Origin: Anoplopoma fimbria
Taxonomy: Eukaryota > Chordata > Actinopteri > Perciformes > Anoplopomatidae
Length of the DNA stretch: 64,000 bases
Assembly: GCF_027596085.1 (NCBI RefSeq)
Contig: NC_072453.1
Span: 5,977,448 to 6,041,447 of the forward strand
Reading direction: 5' to 3'
The stretch's first letter is position 1. Each line of letters starts with the position of its first letter. A model generated the notes under the pieces. The model was not told where the DNA came from and made no database searches. It saw only the letters and a list, made by a program, of their open reading frames with translations. Below, piece by piece: positions 36,501 to 49,285 of the stretch. A program made the translations under genes and the position numbers.

Positions 36501-39500
36501 GGCATCCCTCTACTTAGCATCTCATCTTTTTCCTTAGATAAGACACTTACTCACAGGGACCCACTCATACATTTCCTTCATAATATACAACCTATACAAT
36601 TCACCTTGAGAATATTAGTGACTGTGGGCTCAGCTCGCAGGATGAGACCCGGGTTGGGCTGTATGTTAGCATTTTCTGCTGTCTTTAACCTTGGGGCGAA
36701 CTCCCTGTCCTCGGTCCTGAATCAAATTTGCAAAGGGAGAGGGACGGGAAGGAAGGGGAAGAGGAGAGACAGACACGGGGTGGAGGGGTTGGGGAATACG
36801 GTGTATTGTGTGAATATGGGGAACTGAACTTCAACCATTATCATATGAACAGAAAATAAAGAAAATGAATTAAAAAAACACTCAATTGTCCTTTTTCATG
36901 AAAGGTTTTGCATCATATGTGTTCATTGTGAGATGGGAACCCGTACCGTTTTGAAGTGAGACAGGTTGTATTTGAATCTGACAGCAGACCGAGCTTGTTA
37001 CACTCCTGCAGGAGCATACCGAGGCAGTCACAACTAGGTGAAGCAGCACAAAAAAAAGACAAGCGTCATGGTGATGGTTTACCAGGGATTTAGCATGGCT
37101 TTCTTATCTAGAATATCTTACAATGAGATTAGGGGGTGATTGGTTGTGGCAAGATTTTGGAGCACTTACTTGCATCTCTGATCAGCTTTGTCCAGTAACG
37201 GTGTGAGCTTGAGTAAGTACTGAAATGCAATATTCACGTCCTCCATGAAGTCCTGGAAAATACATTTTCCATGTTTTAAGGAGTGATAGTGACGGTTTCA
37301 TCATTCTAATAGACAGTTATTGCTTTTTTTAGACGATGACTGCTTGGAAATACTAAAAGCTCATGATCTTGTCAGTGTGATCATTTGTTAGAAAGACATC
37401 AGTGAGTCTATTGTTGTACCTGTCCTTTGTCATTCTGAGGATACTTCTTTAGGCGCAGAAGAACTTGTGGGATCTGATATAAAAAAAGAACAAATTAATT
37501 TCTTTAAGTGTGGCTGAGTTACATGTGCAGATACTATAAACGCGTATTTAAAGTCAAAAGGACATTCTCTGGCCGAGCAAACAAGAGAGACAGACAGAGG
37601 CAGAACACAAGCAGATAGCGGGTAACAGCCCTCATCTTTGAAATAGATCTTACCTTGAGGAATGTGAAAGCAGTCCATTTGAGCTCCTCTGTGCCCTCTG
37701 GTGACTCGATGAGGCCGGTGAAGCAGGCCTTCCAGATCTCCAAGACAAATAGATGCGTAGGGACTCGCTGTGGAGGACAAAGAATTTAAGAAGACTGCGG
37801 CTAAAATAATACATTACAGACATACAATAGAGGAGTCTTATTATGACCTGTGCCAGAATTCTTGCCAGAAGAAACTGAAAAATTAGAAATGTCTCAACAA
37901 TTAAAAACAAAACACTCTTTCCTGAGAAAGTTGGACTCTTTGGATTTAGTTTGACCTTCAATCTCTCTTGTCTCTTTTTTTAATTCTTAGCAAGACGCAC
38001 AACACTGGCCACTCTAATAAAACAATTACCTTACTGTGTAAAATGTAGTGCAATCAAGCTATATTAATTTCTAGTGATTCAAAGGTTTTTCCAGGCACTT
38101 TCTTTTCACTGCAATTTTAAGGAAGATTTAACGTGAAATTTCTATGCAACTAAATGTTCACCTGCATTCTCTTGATCATCATCAGCTGCTCCACCAGTGG
38201 CTGTGTCTCCCCGGTCAGATTCATGGTCCCCTCCAGCATAATGAAGGCGTGGACTGATGGAAAGGATGGATGGAACTTAGGGTCACTCTGCTCAGACAGC
38301 ATCATGGGAATACTGAGGAAAGAGTGAAGAGTTAGGGTGATGAAGAATATCTGTGATATACTTTAAATTAATATATTGCAACGTCTAGGCTGGGCAGCCT
38401 CATGCCAAAGTTAAATAGATCTATGTATTCAGTATTTAGGAACGAGGCTGGAATCTTCACCCTTTTACTAGTGACAAGCTCTCCTCCAATTTTGTTCTCA
38501 GTGTCTGATTAGGTACACTGCCAAGGCCTTCCGTCACCCTCAGCACTGATTGCTCTACGTTGCTCCAGGAACCTGTGGAGGAATAGCAGCGGAAACACAA
38601 ATAAGATGATTTGCACAACAATTATGCAGACTATTTTAACATCCAATTTGCTGGCATCGAATATAATATAGGTTATATAACTGTCAACTCAGTCAAATGT
38701 GGAATTGAGTGTACAAATTGATTTAATGTGGTTTGACAGGGCAGAACCACAATCATACTAAAATATATATATGCCCAAATATATTTTGTATGATCGTATG
38801 TAAACTCTCACACACTCACACTCACACACACACACAACACACAAACACAAACACAAACAAACAACCTTGTTCCTCCAACCGAGCAATGTGGACCAGGGCT
38901 CTGTTCTTGGTGCTGTTCATCAAATTGTGAAGCCTCTCCTGGCAGGCTCTCAGACTGGCCTCTGTGCTGGCTGATGGACCCAGTTCTCTGAGCTTCTCAC
39001 AGTACCAGGCACAGCCCTGCAGCAGCCACACTACCACTCCGAGCAGAGCCCGACACAGCCCGATGCATTCCTCTGCTTTCCCATGACAGCTTCAGAGTCA
39101 GAGACCAGAGGTGGTGAGTGAGAGATAGTTTAAATTAGAAGAAACGCTTGACTTTTCAAAAAACATCTTTAAATCAAGCAATAGTGAAGGTAAACAGTAA
39201 AAATGAAACATTAGGCTTCCATAAAAAGATTGCATGCCCAAGATTTCTCAGCTGCTCATGAAGAGTTAGTTGTATGCAGCTGTAGCTGATGCATGTAATT
39301 CAATGAAAATAAGTAAAATGTGAAAACTAAAGATTAACTTGTGATATAAGGTTGATCTTGGTATTATACAATCACTTGTTCTTGGACAGACCAAAGCCTT
39401 AGCAGCAGCACTCTGTTACCGGTTATCTGAGTGAAGTTTGAGTAATAGGAATTACGTTGGTATAAGCAAGATATAAATAAACAATAACCTTTTCATTTTC

Positions 39501-40332
39501 AGATAAATTCTCAGCTTCATAAAACATAATGTACATAGCACATTAATACAAATCATTAAAAAAATGGACATTTGTTTTCTTTATTCAAACCAGGCTTTAA
39601 ACTCTTACATCTAAATGGATGCAGCTATATGTTAGACTTGTTTCACAGGTAATACTTACGATGTAGAATTCACAACACTGTCATGGATAATTTCACATAC
39701 CTGAGACGATGGCAAAACATGTCCATTATCTCCAGCAGGGATTTTACACACAGCTCCCGAGAAAAGTCATCAAACTATCAGAAAAGAGATATTCATCAAA
39801 ACCTCTCATATCTTATAGTAAACTGCATTATGCCATCATTTTTCCTCAAGGATAAATTACCTTACTGAGGGCTGTAAGCACACTTGAATAAGACACCATC
39901 TAAGGAGAGAGAAGGTAACATTCAGAATTTGCATAATAATATCAACACTGTTTGATACACTCCCCAGTTACACCATTATCAAGAATACTGCTTTTTCTCT
40001 CACCTGGGAACTTATAGCATATTTGAGGTAAGACAAAATAAGAGGGTTAGGAGAGGGACCAATCATCGCCTGCTCCATCAGGGCCTCTGGAATACACAAA
40101 CATTATTTAAAGCCACAATAGAAATGACAATATCACTAATCACTGGTATTAAGTGAAATGATTTGCATAATGGCCAGCCAACTATACAGTCTTTCATCTA
40201 ACCTGCAAGGTTAAGATAGTCCCATGTTGCTCCCTTTGGGAAGTTCTTCTTGATGTTAATGGCCCACTGGTAGTCACTCCATCGTTCCTTCCATGCCTGT
40301 AGAATGGCTTGCTTCAGATTGACCACCTTCAT
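30515..40332 (-). CDS. med24: Mediator complex subunit 24, complete coding region
   Basis: Tail-module subunit of the nuclear Mediator complex, linking transcription factors (including nuclear receptors) to RNA polymerase II. Coding exons: 40203-40332, 40004-40086, 39861-39899, 39701-39774, 38866-39089, 38461-38572, 38162-38312, 37654-37767, 37420-37473, 37170-37252, 36947-37033, 36605-36716, 36236-36378, 36000-36037, 35804-35886, 35379-35557, 34655-34754, 34165-34340, 33785-34049, 33012-33193, 32831-32924, 32548-32647, 31395-31475, 31072-31220, 30515-30631. They join in frame to 989 residues, the same length as human MED24, from MKVVNLKQAILQAWKERW to AAKAISAL. Most of the protein follows the human sequence; the weakest parts are around 160-215 and 365-400. 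LxxLL motifs LVTLL (about 556) and LMRLL (about 857) are present. No domain outside this family was seen and no damage. Confidence 0.95.
38806..38865 (-). repeat. GT-rich simple repeat next to a weak med24 splice donor
   Basis: On the gene's strand the sequence directly after exon 5 (ends at 38866) is GTTGTTTGTTTGTGTTTGTG and then TG repeats with two GTGAGT hexamers. It supplies the donor itself and competing donor-like sites. Confidence 0.85.
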
Positions 40333-40614
40333 CCTGATAGGAACAGACAATACTTTTGTAAATGTATTGTTAAAAAAACCCCAAAGAGACTGCTATCAAA
40401 GCATTGTCGCAGTAAACTTGTATTTACGACACCAATCAGTGTAGCTTATTTACAATATGTTGGCAGGTCACCGTTAGCCATTAGCTGCCGAAGACATTCA
40501 TTAGCGTTAACTAGTGAACTAAGATAAAATTGTCTGGCTGGGTACAAAAACAATGCATGCCACAAATAAGACAAAAGTCAGATTCAATATTTAATTACAA
40601 AATGTTATGCTTAC

Positions 40615-40700
40615 CTGACTTTTTCAGTTTTTTGAAAACATATAAGATATTTGTTTGCAGCTCTCCTCCACTTCACAATACACAGAACGCCATCTTTTTC
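40615..40700 (-). other. med24: med24 5' UTR exon (right boundary approximate)
   Basis: A donor CAG|GTAAGC is formed at 40614/40615 on the minus strand and pairs with the acceptor TATCAG in front of 40333. The exon contains an AAGATGGCG motif at 40688-40696, the YY1-type element often found at the start of TATA-less housekeeping genes. Its ATG opens a six-codon upstream ORF. The start site is presumably close to 40700. Confidence 0.6.
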
Positions 40701-40764
40701 TGTGAACTACGTGCGCGTTCATTGGTTGGTCTTTTGACGTCTGAGTATTCTGCTCGGTGATTGG
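40688..40764 (-). promoter_or_regulatory. med24: med24 promoter: YY1-like site and two CCAAT boxes
   Basis: AAGATGGCG (minus strand, 40688-40696) is followed upstream by CCAAT boxes at 40721-40725 and 40760-40764. There is no TATA box. This layout is typical of a constitutive promoter. Confidence 0.6.
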
Positions 40765-40799
40765 TTAGAGAGGGGCCGAGCGATAACCCAACAGCGTCA

Positions 40800-42690
40800 C
40801 AAGATGTCGCACTTTACAAAGCTTGGCCCTGCACGTAAAAGTCAGGAAGGAAAGTAAGCAAAACATATATCCTGCAATGAACCCAGGGGTTAAAAACAAA
40901 ACGCCAAACCAACTTAACTAAGTTAATTTAGCCAAGTTCCACGTTCTGTTCCATGGTATACAATGAAATGCTTTTTTGGTTTATGTAACCACCCCATTCA
41001 GTTGTGTGTTCACTGAAGTTGAATTGTTTTGGGGTGTCAGTTCACTGTTTATCAACAGGGTTTTTGTCTCTTATGTCACAAATTAGAGATGGAATGAAAA
41101 GTAAAAACACATTCAAGATACTAGACATACCTGACAGCAGGTTTATAGTAGAATTTTGTATGTGAGACTCAAAAAGTTGGTACCCTTATTGAGTGGTTAA
41201 AAAAACAGTATAACTGTTAAAAACTAATCAAAAGAAATTTAGATTAAAAGAGTATGGAAAGTGATATAAAAGCATCTACTCAAGCAAGCATGGTCTGCAA
41301 AGTTTTTCTAACTGTCCCCATTTCCACTTTTGCAGTCAGTTCTTCGTCACGTTAAAAGGGATACTGTTCTCCTTATCAAACCAACCAACTACTTCTGCGA
41401 GTGAAGGTCCTGTATTGAGTCCGCCGTAACAAAGACCCTCATTCTGCCTGACACTGGAGACGTTGTCCTGGCTCGAGCATGGTCTGTGTCCTGGGACGGA
41501 GTGATGCCAGCCAGCAAGAGATGATCCATGCTTCCTGGCATAGTGTAGGTAGGCTGGGGATGAAGTGGGTGTGAGGTGTATGTGTGTGTGTGGAGGCGTA
41601 TTTGCGGAGAAGTACCTTTCACAAGTTGCCATTCACTCAGAGCTGCATTAGAGAAGGGTGCTGACAGTTTTGAGTCTACCCCTGGGGAGACCAGAGAGAC
41701 TGTAGTCGCAGCTCTGTGTCTATTCTCATGACCTCACTGCTGGGACACACACAGTTTTGCTGACTTTTGTTATTCTTCTCAGTTACTGTGTGGTTTGCTT
41801 AAGTTTGAAGCTATTGGCTGTGGCTTATTCCAATACAATAAAGCTTACTGGCATATGGTGTGTGGTACTTAAAGCTCCCTAAAATCACCTTACACTAATA
41901 CTTCCATTTAGGACTTGTTTAACAGCAGAAAGATACTGTTCACAACATGCTCCGTTGATTTTATTATTCAAATTTTTTTGCGCTGTTTTGAATGAGATGT
42001 AATTTAATAGGTGTTTTTTATGCCATAAAATACCTCAGAGCTCCATTGTACTGTGCTGAACAGCTTCTGTCTTCAAACCTAAGCACTACACAATTACACT
42101 AAAACTGTATTTATTGTGTTTTTGTGCAAACTTTTTATTGAATCCATTAGGTGAAATTGGTAGCTTACCCATTAAACATCCACCTGTATGTTGCACAGAC
42201 AGGCAGAAGAGGATAATCTTTATGAAATAATAGAAGTAAATAGATCTAATATTTCATGGCTTGTGTCTCTGAGCTGTCGTAGAACTGCATGTATGTTACA
42301 GTAGACTTTTTCCGCAGTACATAACTTAACTATCTTGCTCTTTTTATCCCTCTTTCTCCAAAGCACACTGAGGGCCTTTGGGCACATGTAGGTAATTACC
42401 AAGGAACAGAGCCAGGAAATGAGTGTGGCCCCCTTATATCCCCTCAGGTTGTCCATTCATGTTGCTCCATGAATCAGGATAGACTAAAGGCACCTGCTGT
42501 AACCCAGAGAAGATAAGGCACATAATATGTTGCCATGTTTAATGCGGCACATGACCCCTTTCTCAGGTCAGAGCTCCAAATGGAGGCCTTGTCAACGAGG
42601 ACATTGTCATATGTTACGCATTGGACATACATAATCTGTCAAACATGAAACCCATTCTTAACTTAATTCTTAATTCTTAAAAAACTATAG
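40800..42690. other. Intergenic, nothing recognised
   Basis: DNA upstream of med24. In human this is where THRA begins on the opposite strand. I found no nuclear receptor coding sequence, but non-coding first exons of such a gene could not be recognised by eye. Confidence 0.5.
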
Positions 42691-42700
42691 AACACTGGTT

Positions 42701-42887
42701 CAGCCACCCACACAGGTGTTTTCAATTATTTTTTTGCCTAATTAGATCTCTTCTCAGGACTGTGTGAGCGTGTTCAGACATGCTTGATTGACATCTCTCT
42801 CACTTTCCTGTGACATCATGTATACTGTATATAGTGTACAGAGGTCTAATTAGCCAAGTGGAAACACCTGTGTGGGTGTGCTGGGCT
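42701..42887. mobile_element. Small palindromic element (MITE-like) with about 50-bp inverted repeats
   Basis: The left end CAGCCACCCACACAGGTGTT matches the reverse complement of the right end (AACACCTGTGTGGGTGTGCT). A second block, CCTAATTAGATCTCT, matches the reverse complement of AGAGGTCTAATTAGCC. About 187 bp in all, with no ORF. The ends are diverged from each other by a few bases and one A/T-rich insertion. Probably a non-autonomous DNA transposon. Confidence 0.75.
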
Positions 42888-42899
42888 GTAAACAGTTTT

Positions 42900-44100
42900 G
42901 ACATAGTCATTTTGAAAGACATCCCAGCTGGGTGCTTAGCTAGTACTCTGGCAAGCATTAGCTAGAGCTTTTCTCAAAATTAAGTTGACGGCCCTTCACA
43001 TTATTTACACCTGCACCACTTCTCCCTACTGTGACATGTCAAAATGTCTTCTTCAAAAGAGCCCAATGTATCTGAGCCCAAGTGATCGGATGATGTCATC
43101 AACCAACGTTATCCTTCTGTAGCTTTAAAATTCTTGTACATTTACTGTGTCATTTTGAAGTGTACTTGGACACTGATGACAGCTAATGGACAACCCAGTG
43201 GGCTTATCAGACAAGACGACAAGCGTGGGTAGTAGGAAAGGGCTGTTGTGTCTCTTCAATTTGGATAACAGACTAAAAAACATGTCTCAGTTACTGGAAT
43301 ATTCCCATCCACGTGAGACATTTGTAATGTGTTTAGAACAACACATAGTCTGTATCTCTTTATAGAATAAGTAAATTTATCCCTCAGTATGTACCAACCA
43401 TCTTGACTTTCAAAATCTGCCAGAGTGATACAAATATACATATAGCAATGGAGTTTTTCATTCAATTACATTAATCACATCTAGTGACCTATTGAACATT
43501 TTTCACTTTGCACTTCGATAGAATTAGATGATATTCGATTTAAACTGAAGTGGATTTAGGTTTGTGCTTTATTGCCCAGTTGTAACATCATGGGATGAGT
43601 TTATATATCCATGTATATGAATTCCTGTCAAGTAGATAATATTTTCAATGCAGCAAATGCGTAGTTATAATAATATAGACCTCCAGTACTTATCTTGATT
43701 GAGTTATACTATCACAGCATCTAACAGGGAGTCATTTTAGCGGTTAAAGTGTGGCCAGAGAGCCACATGCGGCTTGACACTGAGGAGCTTTATATAGCCC
43801 CTTCAACACGATTTCCCCTCATTTTACTGTCATCAAGAGTTCAGGCTACAGGGAGTTTGTTCCAGCATTAATTATAACTAGTCTATATGGGCTGGCTGGC
43901 AGGGAGCCTGGTGAAGCCTTCATCCTTGCATATCCTTTAACTGGCTCCCAAAGTCGTCTGTAGGTGTAACACTTTGTGTTTTATATCATGTGAGCAAATG
44001 TGAGAGCCAAGGCCCCAGCTGGCTTAGTCAACTGTTCCCTGGGAGTCACAGGAGGGACATTCCCGAGGGACCCTGGGTGTCAACTTGCTGTTGCGTAATT
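42900..44100. other. Intergenic, nothing recognised
   Basis: AT-rich DNA with only short ORFs. No gene, RNA or clear element termini seen. Confidence 0.55.
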
Positions 44101-44106
44101 TAGACA

Positions 44107-44229
<123 letters not shown>

Positions 44230-47200
44230 GTTAATTTTGTATAAAAGCTAAATTACAACATTACAATTAAGCATTAGTGCATTGGTGTATATTTAAATTT
44301 GGATATCGTTGGTTCCTCAACTTCACGCAACTTTATTTTCTTTTGGACAGCTTTGTTTTTTTTGATGGAGCTGTGAATGTTAAGGGAAAGGCTGGTGCAC
44401 CAGTGGCCTTCATAGCTCTGGCATTCAGACTGCTAGAAAAACATTGTTGAATAGTGGAATTTTCTTCCTGAGGGATAGGTTGAAATACCAATATAAAGTA
44501 TATAAAAAAAGTAATTTACTTGCTTTGTTGGCAGAATCTAGCAACAAATAGCACCTACTGTAAAACAGCTTTGCACCTAGGCACCCTGAACCAAGCTGGT
44601 AAAGTTCAATTGTTGACATAGCTACACGGATGCCAAAAAATACATAACACAAGAATACCACGGGATTCTACCTGCTTAGAATTACTCAAGTATCGGAAGT
44701 CATAGTTTACCCATCCCAATAGGCTTCCCATCCCTTCTGAATGACATGTCTTTGGGATTACATAGCACCCAGCTCACTTACAGTGCAGTTTTTCCTGACA
44801 TGCCCTTAATTATCCAGGATCTCTTGGCATCTAATCCTGCTATGACTGTACTCCAGTTTGACATCCCAGCTATCAAAAGAAGGCTCACTTTCATTAACAC
44901 GGCCCACCACTAATCCTGAAAGCTTCACTTCTACTTTGTGTGTGTGACACCAAGCCACACAAAGCCTAACATATACACTGCCCAGGCCATGTTACATAAT
45001 CAAACTTGGCAAATAATAGCCTCCATGATCCCGGTGTCAGTTAGTGCCGAGACCCAATGCCTGAGCTCAGCACAACCAGTGGCCAGCATGTTAATCCCAC
45101 ATCTGTCGCTCACTGTGAGTAATTTAAACACCCCAACCTGAATTAATTAGAAAGAACTGATGGCCACAGATCTCATGCAAAGAGTTCAGCATTTTTCATC
45201 ATCAGTCAGAAATGTGTACAGTGGTGCTGATGACGTCATTGTACTACCGAGCTTGGATACTTGCATACCTCTTTCAACTCTTTAGTCACAGAATGCATTT
45301 TTACTTGTCATAGTAGGACATGCACAGGGGTTACTAATTACATTAACGACGACTCCATAGTATTCAAGTATTCCCTGACAGCAGGCCAGCATGCATGATA
45401 CCAGGACCCTGGAACTGAAGCAGCTTAATAGAATTCAGCCATCATTCATTTTATTCGTTATGCCTGTGTTATTCCTGCTGTGACGTGAGCAAATGTCTTC
45501 AGTGGAAAAGGCATTGTGCAACTGAATGCCTAAAAACAGTAAGGTTTCCTCAGTTCTTAGGTAGTGGAGCAATAATGATCTCTCATGTGTTGTTACCTAC
45601 CTCATTGATTTGACAAAGTCAGCTGCAGGCCTTTTGCCCAGTTCAGCAGGGCCAAAAGGCCCCTGGCCGCTGTTTTTTTTTTTGTGTCACTTTGGTTAAT
45701 TGATGAGCCTTCGCAAATAATTGGCTGCAGACCAGGTGACTTCATTCTTGATCTCTCATCTCAAACCCCCCCTAGTGATGATGTATTACTACCTCAGCTA
45801 CCACTTCATCCATTCATTACTCAAGCTTGAGGATGTCCGAGGTTCGTATTGGATATTGCATTTCAATACAGCCCATGACTGGTGGAGCACTCAACAAAAG
45901 ATATGAAAACAACCCTTTTTTCACAGTTAGTTTTTAATTGAATAATTTAAATGACTGTGAGTTAAAATCAAAAGCCCAGTAGACAATTTGTTGGACATAG
46001 GAAGACTTCTACAGAGGTCAAAAGTTTTTTTTCCAATCATCCCTTTAAGAGAAATACCTGTTTAATCATAAGGATCTGTGCTAAAATGAAACAACAGAAA
46101 TCAAATCGTTGAAAAGTGAGACAAGAATAATATTGTCTCTCAATATTGATTTCATTGTAGTACTCTAATAAAAACAGATGATAGTTGATTGCTATATTCT
46201 ATCAAAAAGAACTTTGTATAAAAATAAGCAGGTTGTTCAGCCTCCTGCTCCCTATTATACTTTTTATGTTACTATGCTTTTTACACTATAAACCTTTATG
46301 TTTAGCTTAAACAATAGTGTGTGTTCTTTTTAAGGACTTAGTGGGCATCATCAAAGCTGAAACAATCTGCGAAAAAAAATATTAAGTAGAAATGCTTCAC
46401 CTTTTTTGCCACTGAGTGCGTGCAGAGGCTTCACACATCAGTGTATAGAACCTTCCCAGAAGGCAATAAGCATAATAAATATTTTGGGCTGGGTAAAGAA
46501 CACTTCACTTATTAGCCAAAAAAATGCTCCTTGTATTTTACTACATCCCACATTGTTCTAAAAAGCAACATATAACCTAGAAATATCATAAAGTCAAGAG
46601 TACAGAGTTAAATAACTATTAGGAAAATATTAGTCATTGTGACCAACATAACGACCATTTTATGGTTCTCTTCTATGTGTTCATGTTGTACTTTTTCACC
46701 ATATCCTATAGGTTTCCTTCGCAACACGTGTAATCTTTTATGTATGAAATGTAACTAAAATTGATCCACACGGACATGATGTCCACGTTTTAGTGAGGTA
46801 ACAGATAAACAGTATTTTGTGATACAAACATTAACATGTTTAGGTTTGACTGCTAAATTCTGACTAGGCCTCTAGAATAAGGGATATATTTTTAAATGCC
46901 ATTGTCCAAGCCAAAGAAAAAAGTTATCATGCATTATAATTGTGTCTCTTAAACTACTAGCAAATGATTGAATCTGTTACTACTTAAATATTTCGTTGAT
47001 TTGGTTTTAACGTATAGTCGAACAGGGATTTTCTTTAATTAGTGGCATATTTTTATTAATAATGTAAATCTAGAGAGACTATTTACCAACTGGGGACTCA
47101 AACACCTTTTGGAATAAGACCAATATATAAATTTTTCAACAGTTTTTTGGAAGATTACATCGGGAAAAATCTCGTCAAACCTTAAGTCTGCGCTATCCCC

Positions 47201-49285
47201 ATTACTTTGGTATCAAATCTGAGAACTCATATGCATACAAGTACAATAAACTAAAGAATGCAGGGTCATTCTCCTCACACCGTGCTTTTCACTTGTTATC
47301 TGGGAAGCAAGAATTATAAATATGCAGGTTCAATGTATTACAAGAGAATAATTAAGGATATGCCTATTAAAATAAACTCAAAAAGTTGTGCTTAAGTTTT
47401 TATTGCTTCCATTTAACCTTGGTCCAGTGTATTAACTCATTGTATTAGCATATTGCTCAAAATGCATTTACAGTATGTAATGTTTGTAAATATCAGAGGA
47501 AATTATTATGAGGAGTGAAGGAGGAATCTATTCTCTCCTTCTTTTACTGCTACTCATGTTTATCTGTTTAGACGGCAATGAGGGTGATAACTGGTTTTAA
47601 TCCAAACTTAGTCTAGTCATTTGTCATATAATTATTAAATAATATTTTGTCATCAGTCCATAAACCAGCTAAAGTTTCAAACAGAGATTGAATCTGTAAT
47701 TATTAATATAAAGAGCAGTTCAATTTGTTCCACTTTTGATGTAAAATGAATAGAAACTTAGGTCCGGCTACTGTAAATTAGGACGTTTGGACTACTCTAA
47801 CCTTATTAGCATAAGTGTTGTAGACACATTTACCCTTATGATGCTTGTCAATTTAGTTTTTGGAATGAATGCTTGTTGGGTTTTTAGAAATGATTCTCCT
47901 TCTTGCATTCATCCTCTGTACATTTTAAAGGTTTTAGCAATATATTACATTTTGACTATCAATTTAATTTAACTCTTGTCAAATAGATGATTAATTGATT
48001 GATAAACGTAACAGCTACTTTTAGAAATTCAGTTAATGCATTTTTCTTTATTTCAGGCTAGGCATTGGGTATTAATCAAAGCAATGTCATAACATCATTT
48101 CATTTCAATAGGATTTCTCTCCCCTGATACTGTTAAGAATATGCATAGATTCATTTTTAAAGCGGACAAAAGTGTCTATCAATTTATTCAAGTTTGTTAC
48201 AGTGTGAATTTCGCTATGGAAATTATTTTTTTATCGACTACCAGTATAAAGTTATTAATTTTAGTTTATAAGATTTTTTCAAATTGTGCAATTAAGGGTA
48301 CACTTTAAGGTGCATCTCTTTGTGGAGTTACAAATTGCTTCTATTCAGTTATTTATTTAATCAATACAAACTTGGATAATGCAACCTGTATCTTTCAGAC
48401 AACTACTTAATGTTTTTTTAAGACAGTTGACCACCATTTGTGCTTTTGTTTTGTTTTACCTGACTACTTAACGAATGTTTGTACATGACATGTGTTGGCC
48501 AGTGCAATCTAAGCATATTGTTGGTGGCTTTAGATGTTTGTTTTTAAGATACGGTCGAAATATGAGGTATTAAGAGATTATAAATAGAGTGATTCTTCAT
48601 ACAATTTAATTTCTGTTCAAAATATTTCTATACTTTCTACATAGTGCAATCAATTTTGCCTGCAGTGGTAGATATTGGGATCACACCAATACATAAATTA
48701 AGGTGTTGAATTATGTTGTTCTCAGTGGCTCATGGTCAGATGTTTTATCACGGCTCATTGCATCTGAATGCTGCAGTGCATGCATTTTCAATGTGTCACT
48801 GAACGCAGGTCCAGTACATTACAGCAATGCGAGGAGAGCTCAAGAGAAGCCTTGTAACACTAGTATTTGTGCCCAAGATCAAGTTGAAATAGCAAATTCT
48901 AGTTTTTTTGGAAACTGACTGCACACAAAACATAACTTACCTAAGCAATTTATTTACACCTAAAATTTGATTATAAGGTTCTGTCATAATAGTTTTTGAT
49001 GCACTATCATTGAACACTCTTAACTCAAAATGACCATGTGAAAAAAGATTCAAGTTTCCATTCAGGTAGAAGGTCCTAGCCTTTTCCTTGATTGTAGACA
49101 TTCCTTACCACACTTTTCTAAGCTTGCTTTCCCCCATTTCTTCCAGTTAAGTCCCTTTTACTGTTGTCCTATTTCTTTTCCAAGCTTTCACAGAAGTCAG
49201 CTTTTCCTATGGCACTTTGCATTGTTCTGCATTTCACCCTTGGATACAGTTATTGAAAGTTGATACAGGGGTCAATGGGTCGAGG
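44230..49285. other. Gene-poor AT-rich DNA downstream of kcnj12
   Basis: About 5 kb of AT-rich sequence. The part closest to 49285 is presumably kcnj12 3' UTR, whose end was not located. No coding ORF or repeat family recognised. Confidence 0.5.

Noticed and set aside
30515..40700. C/D-box snoRNA (SNORD124 counterpart) inside a med24 intron
   Set aside because: I looked on the gene's strand for paired TGATGA and CTGA boxes at the right spacing in several introns and found no convincing pair.
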